64,000 nucleotides of DNA from Jidongwangia harbinensis (lineage in GTDB: Bacteria; Actinomycetota; Actinomycetes; Mycobacteriales; Micromonosporaceae), in contig NZ_JAIWNC010000002.1 of assembly GCF_020216025.1 (NCBI RefSeq), positions 248,001 through 312,000 of the forward strand, written 5' to 3'. Below are positions 1 to 8,268 of this stretch, in pieces; position 1 is the first letter of the stretch, and each line of letters opens with the position of its first letter. The notes beneath the pieces were generated by a model. The model searched no databases, had not been told where the DNA came from, and worked only from the letters and a program-made list of their open reading frames with translations. The translations under genes were made by a program, and so were the position numbers.

Positions 1-93
1 GTTCGCGCGGTTTTTCGGCAAACGGCCACTTCTTGGCACGACGATGCCCGATTATCCCCAGAACGGGACAAATCGTCGAGGTGAGAAGAGTCC

Positions 94-1518
94 ATGGGCC
101 GGTTCACGAAACGCGACAAGCAATACCTGGGTGGCATGGGTTCGCTACTGGCCGTCGGGGTCTGGATGATCAGCCTCGGCGGCGGAGACGACCCCGTCGC
201 CGTGATCGGCCCACCGGCGCGGGAGGCCCAGGCCGCCACGTCCCTGGGCGGGCAGCCGGTCGCCACGGCGCCCCCGAATCCGGAGCCGCCCGCCGGTACG
301 CCGCTGCCGCCTCCGCAGGTCACACCGCTGAGCACCACATCAGGCGACCACCCGGCACCGACCCGCACCCCCAGGCCCGGCGCACTGGACGCGAACGGCG
401 TGCCGCTGCCCGCCGCCGGTCCCGGGGTCGTCGTGGTCGTCCCGGCCGGGGCCGGCCCGTCGGGCATGTACACCGTCAGCCCCCGGCCCGCGGTGACCCG
501 GCCGCCGGCGACCAGGCCCGGAGCGCCCCGCCCCGCGCCGCCCGCGCCCGGCGTCACCCGGCCCACGGCGGAACCGGCGGACACCTCGGAGCCGGTGGTC
601 ACACCGACCGTCCCGGAGCCGACGCCGACGTTCCCGGAGCCCACGCCGACCGTTCCGGAGCCCACGCCGACTGATCCGGAGCCGTCGCTGCCGGAGCCCA
701 CTCAGGCCGTCCCGGAGCCGACGCCGTCGCCGACGTTCCCGGAGCCGACGCCGACGTTCCCGGAGCCCACGCCGACCGTTCCGGAACCGACGCCCACCGC
801 TCCGGATCCGACCCCGGTCGGCGGGGGCGGTTCGGACACCGACCCGGGGCAGGCACCCATCACGCCCGAGGCGCCCCCGGTGCCGACCCCGCCGGTCGCC
901 CTGCCTCCGGCCACGTCCGAGCCGGAGCCGACCATCGGCGGCGGGCTCGGCATCCCGGACATCGATCCGAGTTCCCTCATCGGCGGGCTGGACGGGCTGC
1001 CCACCCTCCTCCCGCCTCCGTGGAACGGCGGCCCGCCGTCCGCGGACCCGGAGCCGCCGGCCAGCCCGGCGCCAACGGCCGGTCCGGCGCCAACGGCCGG
1101 TCCGGCGCCAACGGCCGGCCCGGCGCCAACGGCCGGCCCGGAGATTCCGGGTACGCCGTCCGGTCCGGCGATGTTCGGCGGCATGTCCCGGCCGAGCGGT
1201 GTGAGCGACGCGGCGTCCCGGCCGAGCGGCGCGGGCGGCGCAGCGTCCCGGCCGAGCGTCGTGAGCGGCGCTGCGGACGCCACCGACCAGGGGCCGCATC
1301 CCGACCGGGACGGCAGCCGGAGCCACGACCGGGACCGCCCCGATCGTGGCGACTGGGCCAGTGCCGCCCGGACCGACTGGGCCAGTGCTGACCGAGCCGA
1401 CCGGGACCGCGCCGATCGTGGCGACCGGGGCCACGCCGACCGGGGCCACCCCGACCGGGGCCACCCCGACCGGGGCCGTGGCGATCGAGGCCGTGGCGAC
1501 TGGGGCCGTGGCGACTGA
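94..1518 (+). CDS. Pro/Thr-rich repeat protein with N-terminal membrane segment
   Basis: A 474-residue low-complexity protein that I cannot assign to a family. Residues about 12-30 form one hydrophobic stretch after a basic start (MGRFTKRDKQ), so it is probably a signal anchor or uncleaved signal with the rest outside the membrane. The remainder is dominated by Pro, Thr, Ala, Glu and Gly: PEPTPT-type repeats at about residues 173-236, four hexapeptide PTAGPA repeats at about 326-349, and an Asp/Arg-rich tail from about 405. Such regions are typical of wall-spanning stalks. The ATG at 94 follows a purine-rich GAGGTGAGAAG. All three forward frames are largely open here because of composition. 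I chose this one because it holds the plausible start, the membrane segment and regular GC-rich third positions. Expression and exact C-terminus are uncertain. Confidence 0.6.
   Translation: MGRFTKRDKQYLGGMGSLLAVGVWMISLGGGDDPVAVIGPPAREAQAATSLGGQPVATAPPNPEPPAGTPLPPPQVTPLSTTSGDHPAPTRTPRPGALDANGVPLPAAGPGVVVVVPAGAGPSGMYTVSPRPAVTRPPATRPGAPRPAPPAPGVTRPTAEPADTSEPVVTPTVPEPTPTFPEPTPTVPEPTPTDPEPSLPEPTQAVPEPTPSPTFPEPTPTFPEPTPTVPEPTPTAPDPTPVGGGGSDTDPGQAPITPEAPPVPTPPVALPPATSEPEPTIGGGLGIPDIDPSSLIGGLDGLPTLLPPPWNGGPPSADPEPPASPAPTAGPAPTAGPAPTAGPAPTAGPEIPGTPSGPAMFGGMSRPSGVSDAASRPSGAGGAASRPSVVSGAADATDQGPHPDRDGSRSHDRDRPDRGDWASAARTDWASADRADRDRADRGDRGHADRGHPDRGHPDRGRGDRGRGDWGRGD
610..798 (+). repeat. Degenerate PEPTPT-encoding tandem repeat
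   Basis: Repeated 15-18-base units coding for PEPTP plus a spacer residue pair (F, V or A). They lie inside the first gene and probably vary in copy number between strains. Confidence 0.7.
1069..1140 (+). repeat. Four exact-frame copies of an 18-base repeat
   Basis: Units at 1069, 1087, 1105 and 1123 read GCGCCAACGGCCGGTCCG, with one T to C change in the last two copies. Each codes for six residues (APTAGP), so copy changes keep the frame of the surrounding gene. Confidence 0.85.
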
Positions 1519-1626
1519 AATCGGAGTGACCACCTCCGCGGTCGCCCGGGCGGCGGCCGCGGATAGGCGGTTCACCGGCTTCCCGTTCAATGACCTGCGA
1601 GGCGACCCCGCCAAAAGGGGCTCCGC

Positions 1627-2079
1627 TCAGTGCGAGATCATGCCGCTGATCAGCGCCTGCCAGGTCATCGGCCCGACGATGCCGTCGACCGCCATCGACG
1701 GCGTACCCGCGCGTACCGCCTCCTGGAAAGCCCGCACCGCGCGCTCGGTGACCGGGCCGAAGATGCCGTCCACCTGCGGCCCCTGGTTCGGATCGCCGGA
1801 CTGGTTCCGGCTCTGGAACTCCTCCTGGACCGCGCGTACGGCCTCGCCCTCGTCGTTGCGGCGGACCGTGACGATCAGGGCGGCCCAGGTCTGCGGGCCG
1901 ACGATCCCGTCCACGGCCAGGTTCCGCTGCTGCTGGAACGCCCGGACGGCGGCCTCGGTCAGCGGGCCGAACTCGCCGTCCACGGCGACGCTGTGCCCGC
2001 GCTCGCGGAGCAGGTACTGGAGGCTGGGTACCGGGTGTCCCTTGTCGTTGCGCCGTACCAACGGCCATGGCTGCAACAT
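1627..2079 (-). CDS. Peptidoglycan-binding domain protein
   Basis: About 150 residues made almost entirely of two PG_binding_1 (PF01471) three-helix repeats. Each carries the typical VDGxFGPxTExAVRAFQ and VDGIVGPxTWxAL signatures (about residues 10-60 and 70-145). The family binds peptidoglycan and is usually attached to a hydrolase, but no catalytic domain is present. I chose the ATG at 2079 because GAGGGAG lies about nine bases upstream. An in-frame ATG at 2166 would add 29 residues that do not resemble a signal peptide. Without a visible export signal the location is unclear: it may act in the cytoplasm, be released by another route, or have an unrecognised leader. It is transcribed away from htpG. 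Confidence 0.8.
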   Translation of the reverse strand: MLQPWPLVRRNDKGHPVPSLQYLLRERGHSVAVDGEFGPLTEAAVRAFQQQRNLAVDGIVGPQTWAALIVTVRRNDEGEAVRAVQEEFQSRNQSGDPNQGPQVDGIFGPVTERAVRAFQEAVRAGTPSMAVDGIVGPMTWQALISGMISH

Positions 2080-2253
2080 GTCGATCATCTCCCTCGGGAA
2101 GTGCGGCGACTGCCGCACCTCCACCGTGACCCCGGTCCGCCGTGCGGCGCCGCAATCGGTCGCCATGACGACAGGGGGTAGGCACGACGTCGGCGGAACA
2201 TGGGGTCATACCATCGCGGAGGCATTGTCCAGTGGTACGGAAGGCAGGGTGCG

Positions 2254-4086
2254 ATGAGCGCGGAGACGTTGGAGTTTCAGGCCGAGGCGCGGCAGTTGCT
2301 GCAGCTGATGGTCCATTCGATCTATTCCAACAAGGACATCTTCCTGCGTGAACTCATCTCGAACTCCTCGGACGCCCTGGACAAGCTGCGCCTGGCGGCG
2401 CTCGCCGACGGCCTCGAGGCGGACACCTCGGATCTGCACATCGATCTGGAGGTCGACAAGGAGGCCCGGACGCTGACCGTGCGGGACAACGGCATCGGCA
2501 TGACCCGGGACGAGGTGGTCGAGCTGATCGGCACGATCGCCAAGTCGGGCACCGCCGAGTTGCTCCGGCAGGTGCGCGAGAGTAACGACGCCAAGGAGCT
2601 GATCGGGCAGTTCGGCGTCGGGTTCTACTCGACGTTCATGGTGGCGGACCGGGTGACGTTGGTGAGCCGGAAGGCCGGCACCGACCACGGCACCCGGTGG
2701 GAGTCGGCGGGCGAGGGCTCGTACACGATCGACACCGAGGCCGACGCCCCGGTGGGCACCGCGGTGACCGTCCACCTGCGACCGGCGGACGAGGAGGACG
2801 CGCTCTACGACTACACCGACGAGTGGAAGATCAAGAGCATCGTCAAGCGGTACTCCGACTTCATCTCGTTCCCGATCCGGATGGGCGAGGAGACGCTCAA
2901 CTCGATGAAGGCGCTCTGGGCCCGCCCCCGCGCCGAGGTCTCCGACGACGAGTACAAGGAGTTCTACCGCCACATCAGTCACGACTGGACCGACCCGCTG
3001 GAGATCATCAATCTCAAGGCCGAGGGTACGTTCGAGTACGAGGCGCTGCTGTTCATTCCGTCCCGCGCCCCGCACGACCTGTTCCAGCGCGACGGCCGCG
3101 CGGGCCTGCAGCTGTACGTGAAGCGGGTGTTCATCGCCGACGACAGCCGTGAGCTGATGCCCGACTACCTGCGGTTCGTCAAGGGCGTGGTGGACGCGGC
3201 CGACCTGTCGCTGAACATCTCCCGGGAGATCCTGCAGCAGGACCGGCACATCCAGATGATCCGGCGGCGGCTGGTCAAGAAGGTGCTGTCCACGATCAGG
3301 GACATGATGACCGCGGCGCCGGAGAAGTACGCCACGTTCTGGCGTGAGTTCGGCCGCGCGGTCAAGGAGGGTCTGCTCGGCGACTCCGACAACCAGAAGG
3401 CCATCCTGGACATCGCCACGTTCGCCTCCACTGCCGGCACCGAGCCGACCACGCTGGCCGGCTATGTGGAGCGGATGAAGGAGGGGCAGGAGGAGATCTA
3501 CTACCTGACCGGCGAGAGCCGGGCGCAGGTGGAGAACTCCCCGCACATGGAGGCCTTCACCGCGCAGGGGTACGAGGTGCTGCTGCTCACCGACCCGGTC
3601 GACGAGATCTGGGTGGAGGCGGTCCCGGAGTACGACGGCCGGAAGCTGCAGTCCATCGCCCGGGGCTCGGTGGACCTGCCGAAGAACGACGACGAGGAGA
3701 AGCCGACCGAGGGCTTCGACCCGCTGCTCGGGTTCCTCAAGTCGGCGTTGGCGGAGCAGGTCAAGGAGGTCCGGCTGTCGCACCGCCTGACCACGTCACC
3801 GGCGTGCCTGGTCGGCGACACCGACGACATGACGCCGACGCTGGAGAAGATGTACCGGGCGATGGGCCAGGAGGTGCCCCGGGTCAAGCGGATCCTGGAG
3901 CTGAACCCGACGCATCCTCTGGTCACCGGCCTGCGCACGGCACACGAACAGCACGCCGACGACCCGGCCCTGACCGAGACCGCCGAACTGCTGTACGGCA
4001 CCGCGCTCCTGGCCGAGGGCGGCGACCTGGACAACCCGGCCCGCTTCGCCAAGCTCCTGGCCGACCGTCTCTCCCGCACCCTCTAA
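2254..4086 (+). CDS. htpG: Molecular chaperone HtpG (Hsp90)
   Basis: A 610-residue Hsp90-family chaperone, the usual bacterial length. The N-terminal GHKL ATPase domain (about residues 1-210) starts with LEFQAEARQLLQLMVHSIYS and holds NSSDALDKLR, DNGIGM and the GQFGVGFYS lid motif. The middle domain (about 220-480) has the SFPIRM and NISREILQ signatures, and the C-terminal dimerisation domain follows. It binds and hydrolyses ATP while remodelling client proteins in the cytosol. I took the start as MSAETLEF because an upstream in-frame ATG adds 18 residues absent from the family. I saw no CIRCE or HAIR element upstream, so heat-shock control cannot be argued from the sequence. The gene ends just before a strong hairpin. 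Confidence 0.97.
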   Translation: MSAETLEFQAEARQLLQLMVHSIYSNKDIFLRELISNSSDALDKLRLAALADGLEADTSDLHIDLEVDKEARTLTVRDNGIGMTRDEVVELIGTIAKSGTAELLRQVRESNDAKELIGQFGVGFYSTFMVADRVTLVSRKAGTDHGTRWESAGEGSYTIDTEADAPVGTAVTVHLRPADEEDALYDYTDEWKIKSIVKRYSDFISFPIRMGEETLNSMKALWARPRAEVSDDEYKEFYRHISHDWTDPLEIINLKAEGTFEYEALLFIPSRAPHDLFQRDGRAGLQLYVKRVFIADDSRELMPDYLRFVKGVVDAADLSLNISREILQQDRHIQMIRRRLVKKVLSTIRDMMTAAPEKYATFWREFGRAVKEGLLGDSDNQKAILDIATFASTAGTEPTTLAGYVERMKEGQEEIYYLTGESRAQVENSPHMEAFTAQGYEVLLLTDPVDEIWVEAVPEYDGRKLQSIARGSVDLPKNDDEEKPTEGFDPLLGFLKSALAEQVKEVRLSHRLTTSPACLVGDTDDMTPTLEKMYRAMGQEVPRVKRILELNPTHPLVTGLRTAHEQHADDPALTETAELLYGTALLAEGGDLDNPARFAKLLADRLSRTL

Positions 4087-4101
4087 CCGGTCCCCGTCGA
4101 C

Positions 4102-4146
4102 CGTGGAGTTGTGGTGTGCCGGCGAATCGGGCATCACAACTCCACG
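4102..4146. terminator. Bidirectional hairpin between htpG and the sugar kinase gene
   Basis: Arms CGTGGAGTTGTGGTG (4102-4116) and CATCACAACTCCACG (4132-4146) pair over 15 positions with one G-T wobble, around a 15-base loop. The hairpin sits between two convergent stop codons (4086 and 4148). There is no U-tract, which is normal for actinobacterial terminators. Confidence 0.8.
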
Positions 4147-4147
4147 A

Positions 4148-5038
4148 TCAGCTCCCCGTGCGGCGCGGGGGTAGGGCGGTCAGCCAGTGGCGGGGGCCGG
4201 GGTGGGTCACGCGGACGCCGGCCACGTCGATCGCGAAGCGGAGGGCGGCGGGGAGGTCGGTGAGGTCCGGGTCGCGGGCCACCGCCACGGCGAGTGCGCC
4301 GTGGAAGGCGTCCCCGGCGCCGGCCGTGTCGACGGCCCGGACCGGCGGTACCGGTACCGCACCGGTGTGCCGGCCGGACCACCACAGCACCGGCTCGGGT
4401 CCGCGGGTGACGGCCACGTGCCGCGCACCGAGGGCCCGGAGCACGGACACGGTGGCCGCCGGGCCCGGTGCGCCGGCGTCGGGATGCCGGAACGCGGCGC
4501 TGCACGCCACCACGTCCGCGTGCGGGACGATCCGCTCGAACACCGGACGCCAGCTGCCCGCGTCGACGACCAGCCGGCGGGCGGCGCGCGCCGCGGCCTC
4601 GGCGGGCGCCGGGTGGTGGCCGTCCACCAGGACGGCGTCGGCCTCCGCCGCCAGGGCGGCCAGGCCGGCGGGTACGCCGGCGTCCGTGTCCGCGGCGTTG
4701 CGGCTGACGATGGTTCGCTGGCCGGTGGCCGCCAGCACGGTGACGGCCGAGACCGGCGGCGGGTCCGGTGCCCCGGGCGTCAGATCCGTCAGCGTGACGC
4801 CGCAGGTGGCGAGGTCGGCCCGGATCAGGTCGCCGAGGGGGTGGGCGCCGACCGCCGAGATCAGCGTGACGTCGGCGCCGAGCGCGGCGGCGGTGACCGC
4901 GGCGTTGGTGGCCGGCCCGCCCGCCGCGTAGTCCGCGGATCGGGCCTGAGCCTTCTCGTCGACGCCGGGGAGGCGATCCACCCGGTACACCAGGTCGACG
5001 GTGGCGAGGCCCACGCACACCACCCGCGGCCCGGTCAC
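4148..5038 (-). CDS. PfkB-family carbohydrate kinase
   Basis: A 296-residue ribokinase-fold kinase. The N-terminal GGPATNAAV motif (about residues 40-48) contacts the sugar, and the C-terminal DTAGAGDAFHGAL motif holds the anion hole and the catalytic Asp. It would phosphorylate a sugar or nucleoside with ATP in the cytosol; ribokinase, ketohexokinase and fructokinase activities are all possible and the sequence does not decide. Its order and length match the family. The stop codon lies against the hairpin shared with htpG, and a small membrane-protein gene lies 8 bases beyond its start on the same strand, so the two may be cotranscribed. No strong Shine-Dalgarno is seen at the ATG. Confidence 0.85.
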   Translation of the reverse strand: MTGPRVVCVGLATVDLVYRVDRLPGVDEKAQARSADYAAGGPATNAAVTAAALGADVTLISAVGAHPLGDLIRADLATCGVTLTDLTPGAPDPPPVSAVTVLAATGQRTIVSRNAADTDAGVPAGLAALAAEADAVLVDGHHPAPAEAAARAARRLVVDAGSWRPVFERIVPHADVVACSAAFRHPDAGAPGPAATVSVLRALGARHVAVTRGPEPVLWWSGRHTGAVPVPPVRAVDTAGAGDAFHGALAVAVARDPDLTDLPAALRFAIDVAGVRVTHPGPRHWLTALPPRRTGS

Positions 5039-5046
5039 GGCGACGG

Positions 5047-5202
5047 CTAGGACGCGAGTTCGGAGAAGAAGACCCCGATGTTGCGGAACATGTCGGCGAT
5101 GCCGTCCCCGACGCCCTCCGCGATGTCCGCGGCCGGGCCCGGGTTGGTGCCGATGTAGAAGATGACCAGGGCGAGCACGACCCAGCCGAGAACCTTCTTC
5201 AT
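5047..5202 (-). CDS. Small single-pass membrane protein, 51 residues
   Basis: Starts MKKVLGWVVLALVIFYIGTN, a basic start followed by one hydrophobic helix, then a short acidic, amphipathic tail ending FFSELAS. The ATG at 5202 is preceded by AAGGGGG at good spacing, which supports translation. Similar tiny proteins are common and uncharacterised in actinobacteria. It ends 8 bases before the kinase start on the same strand, so the two probably share a transcript. The function is unknown; a role as a small membrane regulator or membrane-associated peptide is only a guess. Confidence 0.7.
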   Translation of the reverse strand: MKKVLGWVVLALVIFYIGTNPGPAADIAEGVGDGIADMFRNIGVFFSELAS

Positions 5203-5351
5203 GCCGTGGTGCCCCCTTCGCGCCCCGTCGAGCTCGTTCCGACTGATCGTGACACGGCGCCGCACGGATTCCGTGGATATCGATGCGCGCGCCGCCGGAC
5301 TCAACCGAACGTCATCGGTCATCGCCCGCTCATGCCGTACCGCACATCTTG

Positions 5352-5379
5352 AAAGCTTCTTGCTTTTGACAGTTACTCT
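5352..5379 (+). promoter_or_regulatory. Candidate promoter and TetR operator before the MFS gene
   Basis: An inverted repeat AAAGC-TTCTT-GCTTT lies at 5352-5366, overlapping a possible -35 (TTGAAA, 5349-5354). A -10-like TACTCT at 5374-5379 ends six bases before the ATG, so the transcript would be leaderless. The TetR regulator encoded downstream is the likely ligand. The evidence is positional only. Confidence 0.4.
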
Positions 5380-5385
5380 CATTTC

Positions 5386-6903
5386 ATGGCTGCTTCCACT
5401 TCGCGATGGTGGGCGCTCGGCGCGCTCGCCCTCAGCACGCTCACCGTCGGACTCGACGGCACGATCCTCAGCGTCGCGCTGCCCACCCTCGCCGGGGATC
5501 TGGACGCCGGCACCAGCGACCTGCAGTGGTTCACCAACGCCTATCTGCTGGTGCTGGCGGCTTTCCTGCTGCCGGGCGGCATGCTGGGCGACCGGTTCGG
5601 GCGCAAGCGGATGCTGCTCGGCGCGCTGGTGCTGTTCGGCGTCGCGTCCGCGGCCTGCGCCTACGCCACCTCGACCGGGCAGCTGATCGCGGCCCGTGCC
5701 GCCCTCGGGCTGGGCGCCGCCGTCCTCATGCCGCTCGGCGCCGCCGTGCTGACCGTGCTGTTCAGCCCGGCGGAACGCCCGCGGGCGCTCACCATCTGGG
5801 TCACCGCGAGTGCGCTCGGCGTTCCGCTGGGGCCGTTGGTGGGCGGCTGGTTGCTGGACAACTTCTGGTGGGGCGCGGTGTTCCTGATCAACGTGCCGCT
5901 GGTCGTGGTGGCCGTGGTCGCGGTGGTGCTGTGGCTGCCCGAGTCGCACGGCGACACCACCCGCCGGTTCGACCTGCCCGGCGTGGCGCTGTCCGCGGTC
6001 GGTCTGGTCACGTTCACCTACGGCATCGTCGACGCCGGTGACCGGGGCTGGACCGACGTACGCCCGCTGGTGCTCGTGGCCGCCGGCCCGCTCATCCTGG
6101 CCGTGTTCGTGGCGTGGCAACGGCGCACCCGGATGCCCCTGGTGGACCTGCACCTGTTCCGGTCCGCGGCATTCACCGGCGGCACGCTCGCCGCCACCGC
6201 CGCCAGCTTCGCGATGTTCGGCCTGCTGTTCACGCTGCCGCAGTACTTCCAGGCGGTGCAGGGCGCGGACGCGCTCGGCACCGGGCTGCGGCTGCTGCCG
6301 GTCATCGGCGGCCTGATGGTCGGTGCCCGGCTGGCCGGGAGGCTGGTGCCCCGGCTCGGCTCCCGGGCGGTGCTGACCGGCGGCTTCGCGGTCCTGGCCG
6401 CCGGCCTGGTCGCGGGCGCGGCCACTGCGGCGGATTCCGGGTACGGCTACGTCGCCGCCTGGATCACGGTGGCCGGTGCCGGCCTGGGCCTGACCCTGCC
6501 GCCGTCCATGGACGCGGCACTCGGCGCCCTGTCGGCGGAACGCAGCGGCGTCGGCTCCGGCCTCATCCAGGCGTTGCGCCAGGTCGGCAGCGCGATCGGG
6601 GTGGCCGTACTCGGCACCGTGCTGAACGTCGGCTACCGCGACCGGGTCGACGTGCAGGCGCTGCCCGGCGCCGACGCCGACGCCGTGCGGGACAGCGCGG
6701 CCGGCGGCATCGCGGTCGCGGACCGGCTCGGCGCGCCCGGCCTGCTCGACTCGGTGCGGACCGCGTTCACCCACGGCATGGACGTGTCCCTGCTGGCCGC
6801 GGCGGGGGTGGCGGTCCTGGGCGGACTGCTCACCGTGCTGCTGGTGCCGGCCCGGCCGCCCGCCGTGTCCGGCCCGGCGGCCCTGGCAGAATCGGCGGTA
6901 TGA
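5386..6903 (+). CDS. MFS drug exporter, DHA2 (EmrB/QacA) family
   Basis: A 505-residue, very hydrophobic protein with about 14 membrane helices. The DHA2 landmarks are present: VGLDGTILSVALPTLA in helix 1, the antiporter loop GDRFGRKR between helices 2 and 3, and the helix 5 motif GVPLGPLVGGWLL. The family exports drugs and other amphiphiles in exchange for protons. A TetR-family gene overlaps its stop codon by four bases (ATGA), so export and its control are one operon and the regulator probably senses an exported compound. The substrate cannot be read from sequence. There is no Shine-Dalgarno, and a TANNNT element six bases before the ATG suggests a leaderless mRNA. Confidence 0.92.
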   Translation: MAASTSRWWALGALALSTLTVGLDGTILSVALPTLAGDLDAGTSDLQWFTNAYLLVLAAFLLPGGMLGDRFGRKRMLLGALVLFGVASAACAYATSTGQLIAARAALGLGAAVLMPLGAAVLTVLFSPAERPRALTIWVTASALGVPLGPLVGGWLLDNFWWGAVFLINVPLVVVAVVAVVLWLPESHGDTTRRFDLPGVALSAVGLVTFTYGIVDAGDRGWTDVRPLVLVAAGPLILAVFVAWQRRTRMPLVDLHLFRSAAFTGGTLAATAASFAMFGLLFTLPQYFQAVQGADALGTGLRLLPVIGGLMVGARLAGRLVPRLGSRAVLTGGFAVLAAGLVAGAATAADSGYGYVAAWITVAGAGLGLTLPPSMDAALGALSAERSGVGSGLIQALRQVGSAIGVAVLGTVLNVGYRDRVDVQALPGADADAVRDSAAGGIAVADRLGAPGLLDSVRTAFTHGMDVSLLAAAGVAVLGGLLTVLLVPARPPAVSGPAALAESAV

Positions 6904-7508
6904 CCACCCTGCCCACCGGATTGCGCGAGCGAAAGAAGGCCCGGACCCGGGCCGCCATCCGCGAGCACGCCATGCGGTTGTTCGACGAGCAGGGGTACGC
7001 GGCCACCACAGTCGACCAGATCGCCGAGGCGGCGGACATCTCGCCGAGTACGTTCTTCCGGTACTTCCCGACCAAGGAAGACGTCGTGCTCGCCGACGAC
7101 TACGACCCGCTGGTGATCGAGGCGGTGCGGGCGCAACCCGCGGACCTGCCGCCGATCGAGGCCATCCGGTCCGCCCTCCGCGACGTGTTCCGCAAGGTCT
7201 CGCCGCAGGAGTGGGAACGGGAACGGGCCCGCCAGCGGGTCTACCTGGCCGTCCCCGAGCTGCGGGCGCGGGCGATGCAGCAGTACGCCGACTCGGTCGA
7301 CCTGGTGGCCGGCGTGGTCGCCGAACGCGCCGGCCTGCCGCCCGACGACTTCGGCGCGCGGGTGCTGGCCGGCGCGGTGATCGGAGCCGCGCTGGCGGCG
7401 TTGCCGGACGGGATCGCCTCGATGCTCGACCCGATGGACCTGAAGCGCCTGGACCGCGCGCTGGAACTGCTCGGCGACGGCCTGCCGCTCGGCCCGGGCC
7501 GGGGCTGA
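6900..7508 (+). CDS. TetR-family transcriptional regulator
   Basis: 202 residues. The N-terminal helix-turn-helix (about residues 10-58) is textbook TetR: RERKKARTRAAIREHAMRLF, then YAATTVDQIAEAADISPSTFFRYFPTK split by the usual spacing. The C-terminal helical region should bind a ligand and dimerise. The start ATG overlaps the TGA of the exporter gene, giving translational coupling. The likely role is repression of the exporter operon from the palindrome upstream of 5386, relieved by an exported compound. That link rests on gene order and is not proven. The gene ends 34 bases from the convergent azoreductase gene. Confidence 0.9.
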   Translation: MTTLPTGLRERKKARTRAAIREHAMRLFDEQGYAATTVDQIAEAADISPSTFFRYFPTKEDVVLADDYDPLVIEAVRAQPADLPPIEAIRSALRDVFRKVSPQEWERERARQRVYLAVPELRARAMQQYADSVDLVAGVVAERAGLPPDDFGARVLAGAVIGAALAALPDGIASMLDPMDLKRLDRALELLGDGLPLGPGRG

Positions 7509-7542
7509 GCGGGCCGGTCAGGAAGCGGAGCGCTCCGGCGCG

Positions 7543-8172
7543 TCACTCGAACCGCTTGCCCAGCTCGCGCGCGCGGTCGTGGGCGTACCGCCGGGCGGTG
7601 TCCGCGTCCGCGGTCGCCAGGTTCGGCCGGAGGTGCACCTCGCTGACGTCGGCGACCCCGGCCCATCGCAGCCACTCCCGGAGGTAGGGCGCCTGGAAGT
7701 CGGCGCCGAACGCGTGCCCGCGCCCGTCGCCGTACACCGCACTGGTGTAGATGACCGCGGCCTTCTTGCCGCGCAGCAGGCCGGTGTAGCCCGCCACCGG
7801 GTCGAAGCCGAACACCAGCCCGGGCTGGCTCACCACATCGATGAACTGCTTCAGGATGTACGGCACGCCGGCGTTCCACATCGGCACGCTGAACAGGTAG
7901 CGGTCGGCGGCGTCGAACCGGCGGAACGTGGCGATCGCGTCGGCCCACGCCTCGGCGGCCGCGCCCCGGGGTTCCTGGCCGGCGAAGACCGCCATCTTGG
8001 CCGCCGCGGCGTCGGGCCCGAACGGGGGCAGCGTGCCGTCCCACAGGTCGAACGTCCGCACCTCGGCGTGCGGGTGGGCGTCCCGGTAGGCGTCCAGGAA
8101 CGTCGCCGCGACGGCGCGGGACTCGGACGCCTCGCCCCGGGGTGAGGCGGAGATGTGCAGCAGGGTGCTCAT
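7543..8172 (-). CDS. azoR: FMN-dependent NADH-azoreductase
   Basis: 209 residues of the flavodoxin-like AzoR family. The N-terminal MSTLLHISASPRGEASES is the FMN phosphate-binding loop. SVPMWNAGVPYILKQFID and the following GLVFGFDPVAGYTGLLRGKK segment are typical of the family, which reduces quinones and azo compounds with NAD(P)H. It acts in the cytosol as a two-electron reductase that protects against electrophilic quinones. GGGAG lies a few bases before the ATG, so this mRNA has a leader. It diverges from a MarR gene across two perfect palindromes, the usual layout of quinone-sensing MarR/azoreductase pairs, so induction by quinone or thiol stress is likely. Confidence 0.93.
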   Translation of the reverse strand: MSTLLHISASPRGEASESRAVAATFLDAYRDAHPHAEVRTFDLWDGTLPPFGPDAAAAKMAVFAGQEPRGAAAEAWADAIATFRRFDAADRYLFSVPMWNAGVPYILKQFIDVVSQPGLVFGFDPVAGYTGLLRGKKAAVIYTSAVYGDGRGHAFGADFQAPYLREWLRWAGVADVSEVHLRPNLATADADTARRYAHDRARELGKRFE

Positions 8173-8202
8173 GGCGGTCTCCCGATCTGGATCTCGATGA
8201 AA

Positions 8203-8246
8203 GTGCGTGCGCACGCACATTCCTACGCCGATGCGTGCGCGCGCAC
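8203..8246. promoter_or_regulatory. Two palindromic MarR operators in the azoR/marR intergenic region
   Basis: GTGCGTGCGCACGCAC (8203-8218) and GTGCGCGCGCAC (8235-8246) are perfect palindromes with centres 30 bases apart, about three helical turns. The second lies just upstream of a -10-like TACCCT (8257-8262) that ends six bases before the MarR ATG. A regulator bound here could shut both divergent promoters. Confidence 0.8.
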
Positions 8247-8268
8247 AAGAGTTGGCTACCCTGCGGTG

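Noticed and set aside
2080..2253. CIRCE or HAIR heat-shock operator before htpG
   Set aside because: No CTAGCACTC/GAGTGCTAG or CTTGAGT-N7-ACTCAAG pattern is present.
1346..2257. Frame continuing past the first gene as a longer Thr/Gly/Ala protein
   Set aside because: It runs antisense through the peptidoglycan-binding gene and changes character there; the early part is just another open frame of the low-complexity DNA.
7526..7537. Terminator CGGAGCGCTCCG between tetR and azoR
   Set aside because: A perfect palindrome with no loop bases leaves too short a stem to call a terminator with confidence.
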